This document shows positions 59,203 to 64,000 of a stretch of 64,000 bases of DNA, in pieces; position 1 is the first letter of the stretch, and the number at the start of each line of letters is the position of its first letter. The stretch comes from Platycarya strobilacea (taxonomy: Eukaryota > Streptophyta > Magnoliopsida > Fagales > Juglandaceae). The notes beneath the pieces are model-generated. The model saw nothing but the letters and a program-made list of their open reading frames with translations. It was not told the DNA's origin and did no database searches. The translations under genes were made by a program, and so were the position numbers. The stretch spans positions 33,348,162 to 33,412,161 of the forward strand of contig CM072545.1 of NCBI GenBank assembly GCA_036898215.1, in the 5' to 3' direction.

Positions 59203-60575
59203 ATGGCTGTTGGTGGTTCTGGCGAAGATGGAGAGGCGTTGTCTTTTGTCCAAATGGTTACAAAAGGATCGTCAAGTTTGTTTTTCTTAGGGTACAAGGT
59301 GTAAATGAGGCATCCTGTTGATGTAGATGGGATGCCTAGTTTCATTTTTATAAAGTCGAAGATGACTAAAGCTGCTGAGAATCTTCGATTTGCTTTGGTA
59401 ATGAAATTTGTGAGACTGAGGCCTACGATCGATGATATACGATTGGCCATTATTCGTTCTTGGGGCCTCTTAGAGATACCAACAGTTAGTGTTATGAATG
59501 AACATCATGTGTTGGTAAAATTCAATCGAAGAGGGATTTTGTGCACGCTTGGGCTCGTGAGGGGAGGTTGATTGTTGGTTCTGTAGTTCAATTGTTCCAA
59601 TGGACAAAAGATTTTGATGTGCGAAGGGAATCGTCATTAGCATCTCAATGGATTTTCTTACTAGGTTTATCGATGCACATGTATAGAATAGATATGTTGC
59701 AAATCTTTGCAACTAGAATTGGGAGATTTTTGGTGGTTGATAATGCAACATTGCATCGAACCAGGGCTATAGGAGCACAAATTTGTGTTGAGGTGGATTT
59801 GCTTGATGAACCTGTTAATGGTTTTTCAGTAGTGGTGGGGAGAAAGAAATTCTTGCAAGAGGCAAGATATGAAAGGCTAAGTTTTTATTGCACAAAATGC
59901 TTTTGAGAGTGACATACATCGGTGGTGTGTAAGGTTCGAGAAGGGGCTGTGCGGAAAGGCAAGAAGATATAAAAGGTGGAGGTTGAAAGGTTTGGCAAGA
60001 AAAACCAAAAATGCAAAAACAGGTTGAAGGAAAACCAGTTGGGAATCTTGACTTGTTTAATACAGTGGCTAATAAAGGGAAAAAGTAGTGGATTCATTTA
60101 ATGATATTCAAGAAAACAGAGAAGATCTAGCGTGTACGCCCAAATTAGTAGAGGTAGGTGTGAATTCAAAGAAGGATAGAGATGTGCCTCTTTCATTGGA
60201 AGGTGAGCTATTTGGCTGAGGGGACTAGGATTTTTCCAGAAATTGAAGGGGTGAAATTACCTCAACCCAAGCTTGTTGAAGAGTTGACTTCAATCCAAAT
60301 AGCATTTTTGAAAAGTCCCACTGATTTGGAACGTCTGCTGCTTGTTGTAGAGGCTAAAATAGGGGAGGGTCTTGCCCAAGGGAATCAGATCATAGTCGAT
60401 TGGATAAAGTTTTCTCAGTGATTGAAGGGGAGCATGATTTAGTGACTTATGTTACTGAGGGGGAAGAGGAGGAAACTCTTATTAGAATCAACAAACAAAA
60501 AGGCTATGATACTGATAATATGCATACTGCAATGATGAGTCTGAAAGAAAAAAGTAAGGTAGTGAGGCATTCTTA
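59203..60575 (+). pseudogene. LINE-2 ORF1 (DUF4283)
   Basis: ATG 59,203 (MAVGGSGEDGEALSFVQMV). DUF4283 core: FALVMKFVRLRPTIDDIR (59,390) and HVLVKF (59,510). After a frameshift near 59,535 come LIVGSVVQLFQWTKDFD and the ASQWIFLLGLSMHMYR block. The CCHC knuckle at about 59,888-59,930 (CTKC, then HTSVVC) has two stop codons between the pairs. An acidic tail follows in mixed frames. Dead. Confidence 0.85.
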
Positions 60576-60608
60576 GTGGGTAGTTACCTGCACTGCCAAG
60601 CTGAATAT

Positions 60609-63600
60609 ATGATGGATTCCATCTTAGTATGGAATATATAGGGGCTGTGAAGTTCTTAGCGAGTTTTACGGAATTTGATTTGGAAGAATAATGGTATGCT
60701 TGTAGCACTTTTTGACCCTTTTGCTAATTCAGACAAGTTAAGACATTTAGTTAGTACCTTGGGTTTCGATGGTTGGTTTTGCAATGAAGATGAAGGTCGG
60801 AAATTTTGGGATTATGGCATGCTCCTTATGAATTGGAAGTGGTGGGAGTTTCAAATCAGATGGTTACAGGTTGAATAATGGATGAGAATACAAGACTTTG
60901 ATCTCCTTCATTTATGCCAAATGTAATATATGGGACCAATGTTGACTGTGGGAAGATTTAATTACTTTTTGTCAAGATAATCACTCTTGGATTATCATTG
61001 GCAATTTTAATATTATTCATCTAGATTGTAAAAGAGTGGGAGGATCTCCTCGACCTACTCAAGCTATGGATGATTTTAATGAGTAAATTGATGCTTGTGC
61101 TTGATTGGAGGTCAATTATCATAGGAATCGATTCTCATGATGTAATGGCCAGGTAGGAGTAGCTAGAAAATGAGGGAGTCTAGATTGGGCTCTAATGAGT
61201 TTGGCTTTTGCTTCTTGGTTTCATATGGCGAAATTGGAATATCTTAAAAGGAAATCATCTGACCACAACCCTTTGGTGGTTCAAATTGCACCAGTAGAAA
61301 CAAGGTATGGCCCTTGCCCCTTTTGTTTTCAAAATATGTGGTGTTCTCATAAGTCTTTTTATAAACTAATTAAAAAGATTTGGGAGAAACTTGTTGAAGG
61401 GTTGGGATTAATTAAGCTCGCAGCAAAGTTGAAGGTGGTTAAAGCTGAGTTGAAGTGATGGAATAGGAATGTATATGGTAAAGTAAAGACTCATATACAA
61501 TTTATTGAGGAACACCTACAAGCTTTAGAGTTTAATCTTCAATCTAAATTTTCGGTTGAGGCAGATTCATATTATATTGCTACAAAATTGGAACTTGATG
61601 AGTGAGAGAAAAGGGAAGAAATTCGCATGGCACAGATTGCTAAGAAACAATGGCTCAAGGAGGGAGATAATAATACAAAGTTTTTCCATGCAATTGTTAG
61701 CGTGGGCATGGTTCAGTTATTTCAAGTATGAGATTAGAGGGTGGCACAGTCCTAGAGTCTCCCGAGTAGATTCATTAGGAAGTTGTGAAGTTTTTCTCAA
61801 GATTTCTCAATGAACAACCACTCATCGAGGAGGCAAATTTGTCTTCTCTTGTTTCATATGAGATTTCAATGGAGGAAAACTTGGATTTATGTCAAGAACC
61901 TTCTGAAGATGAGGTGAAGAATGCAGTTTTTTCTATTCCTTAGCATAGTAGTCTGGGCCCGGTTGGTTTTGGGTCTTCGTTCTATATTCATTACTGGCAA
62001 ATTGTGAAGGATGATGTTGTGGAGGTGGCTAGGGAATTTTTTTAGAGGAGTGTCGATGCCTAGATTTTACTCCTCTTCATATATTGTGCTTATTTTGAAA
62101 GTTCTTGATCCTAATAGTTTTGAAAAGTTCAGACCTATTAGCCTGTACTCTGTGGCATACAAAATATTCTAAAAATTATGGTGTCTCGGCTAACTGCTAT
62201 TTTACCAACATTAGTTTCCTCTGAGCATGGGGCATTTGTGCTTGGACATAGCATTTCTTAAAACATCTCTATGGCCCAAGAAATGGTGCATGTTATGAAT
62301 AAGAAAAATGCAGGGTGGGAATGCAGTGGTGAAGATTGACATGGCAAAGGCGTATGACAAGGTGAATTGGATTTTTTTTATTAAAAGTTCTTTCATGTTT
62401 TGGTTTTTCTAATCATTTTTGTGCTTTCGTCAAGGAATGTGTTTACATCCCCCTGGTACTCAGCGATGATGCATGGGTCATATAAAGGCTTTTTCCAACT
62501 CTCTCAAGGACTTCGACAGGGGGATCATTTATTGCCATATTTATTTATTATGATGCAGGAAGTTCTTTCTAGGCTTTTGAGGAAGCATTATGAAAATGGG
62601 GACATTGGCAGGTTTTACCATCCTTTGGGAGCTCATTTGATCTCTCATCTCTTATATGTTGATGATGTTTTGATTTTCCTTAATGGCGAGAAACGATCTT
62701 TGTGAAGGCTTGCAAATTTGTCGAGTTGTTATAGACGCTGGTCTAGGTAGCGTATTAATAGAGAAAAATTAGCAATTTACATTTCCTCAAATATTAGTGT
62801 TATTGGGAAAAGAGGGTTAGTGAGCCTAACAAGTTTTGTAAAAGGTGAATTTCTGGTGACTTATCTTGGGGTTCCACTGGTACAAGGCCGTATGAAAGTT
62901 TGTCACTTTGATAATTTATTGAATAAGATTCGTGCCAGGATAGCAGGTTAGAAAGTATGGATGTTATCTCAAGGGGGCGTCTAGTGTTGCTACAACATGT
63001 TTTATCTGGTATGACTTCTCATCTTATGGCTATACTTGAGATTCTTCAGATGATGTTGAGGAAGATAAAATTAATTTCCTTTACTTTTTTCTGGGGAGAA
63101 AATCAAGGTAAAGGAAAAATTAAATGGTGTGCTTGGTCTTGGATTTCAAAGCTTGTTCTAGAGGGAGGCCTCGGCTTGAGGAATTTTTTGGAAATTCAGA
63201 AAGTTCTCCATATAAAATTGGCATGGCGATTGGTGTCAAGGGATTCTTTGTGGTCTAGAGTTTTATCATCAAAATATGGTAGAGGTCAGCATGTTTCATT
63301 GATGGAACCGCATAGGACAAGTTTAAGACTTTGAAAATCTCTAGTTTCTATTCTACCAGATGTCTGTGCGGCTTCAAAAATTAAAGTAAAGAATGGCTTG
63401 ACTTCATTTTGGTTTGATTGGTGTTTCAGGGATGCTCCTTTGTCAAGTATGGTTGACTCGGTCATATCTCATTCTTTATCAATAAATGAGGTATGGATTG
63501 ATGAGGGTTGGAATTATGAGATGCTGGGGATTTAATTGGGTAAGATTTGGCCAAAGGAATGGTTAGGAATGTGAGTGCAAGCCGGCTTGGACATGACATT

Positions 63601-64000
63601 CTTGTGTAGAAACCTTTTCAGAACGGGAAATTTAGTTCTGCATCTGCATGGGATTTGATCCGGGTGAGAGTTGATCATGTGGATTGGATATGGAATTCTT
63701 TTTTCCTAAGAATATTTATGTTTGTATATGGCAAGCTTGTTTTAATTGCTTGGTAGTAGATGAGAATTTGAAGGCTTAAGGCTTTATTATGACTTCCAAA
63801 TGTGATCGTTGTTCCTCTCTACCGCAAGAAACATTAGATCATATTTTTCTAAGGGGGAGGTGGCTGAGAAGGTTTGGCGATATGCTTTGTTGGCATTGGG
63901 CGTGTCTTTCATTCAATCTCAAACTTGGTAGCACCGAGTTGAAGTTTGGTTTAGCTATGCAAAACAAAATACCAAAAGGGGAGTTTTGATAGGTATTTTA
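60609..64000 (+). pseudogene. LINE-2 ORF2 (endonuclease, RT, zf-RVT), partial
   Basis: Endonuclease from MMDSILVWNI (60,609). IIGNFNII near 61,000 has Asn where the catalytic motif has Asp (GDFN). RKSSDHNPLVV at 61,250. RT: VKIDMAKAYDKVNW (motif A, about 62,332), QGLRQGDHLLPYLFIM (motif B, 62,500; damaged), YVDD (62,655-62,666). zf-RVT block CDRC and LDHIFL (63,795-63,850). Any RNase H lies past 64,000. Many stops and shifts. Confidence 0.85.

Larger units (their letters stand above)
59100..64000 (+). mobile_element. Second L1-type LINE (LINE-2), runs off the window
   Basis: ORF1 (from 59,203) and ORF2 (from about 60,609) of the same general class as LINE-1 but with different protein sequence, so another family. 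The 5' edge is not fixed and the 3' end lies beyond the window. Confidence 0.85.

Overview
This is plant nuclear DNA, AT-rich and dominated by repeats. It looks like a woody dicot; Fagales such as walnut or hickory is a guess from the style of the repeats and of the ankyrin gene, not something the sequence proves. No intact host gene was found. Almost everything recognisable is a transposable element, often one inside another, plus one broken host gene of the DUF4219-ankyrin-PGG (ACD6/ITN1-like) family. Every reading frame longer than about 150 codons belongs to one of these.

Layout. 1-13.9 kb holds long LTRs of a Ty3/Gypsy chromovirus-like (Tekay/Del-type) lineage in both orientations, with a reverse transcriptase scrap. 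13,905-20,828 is a structurally complete LTR element (Athila-like gag, tRNA-Asp-type primer site, 5-bp target duplication CTTCT) with no pol genes, inserted into one of those LTRs. 21.1-21.85 kb is a chromovirus gag scrap fused to the truncated end of the ankyrin gene. 21,853-32,731 (minus strand) is that gene. Its introns hold a Tourist-like MITE, a gag-only Ty1/Copia relic and a 4,571-bp non-autonomous CACTA element (26,212-30,782, target duplication TAG). The CACTA carries the 5' end of a K+ efflux antiporter (KEA4/5/6-like) gene, introns included.

33.7-38.2 kb is a cluster of small MITEs in and around a Mutator-like element whose inverted ends share 49 identical bases. 40,840-40,979 is a 140-bp CACTA miniature (target duplication ACA). 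41,012-46,407 is a decayed Ty1/Copia element (minus strand) with 317-bp LTRs, carrying a 1-kb relative of the Mutator-like element. 48.3-52.1 kb holds another chromovirus-type LTR and a Copia gag/protease scrap.

52,493-58,387 is a full-length but dead plant L1-type LINE (15-bp target duplication, C-terminal RNase H). A second, different LINE starts near 59.1 kb and runs off the window.

No set of genes here works together as a pathway. The history is of layered insertions: chromovirus LTRs were hit by the gag-only element; the ankyrin gene lost its 3' end and gained introns full of transposons; LINEs filled the right end. The most interesting points are the gene capture by the CACTA, the two gag-only LTR elements, the Mutator-like family with matching inverted ends, and a hairpin plus fast-changing tandem array conserved in position among the chromovirus LTRs.
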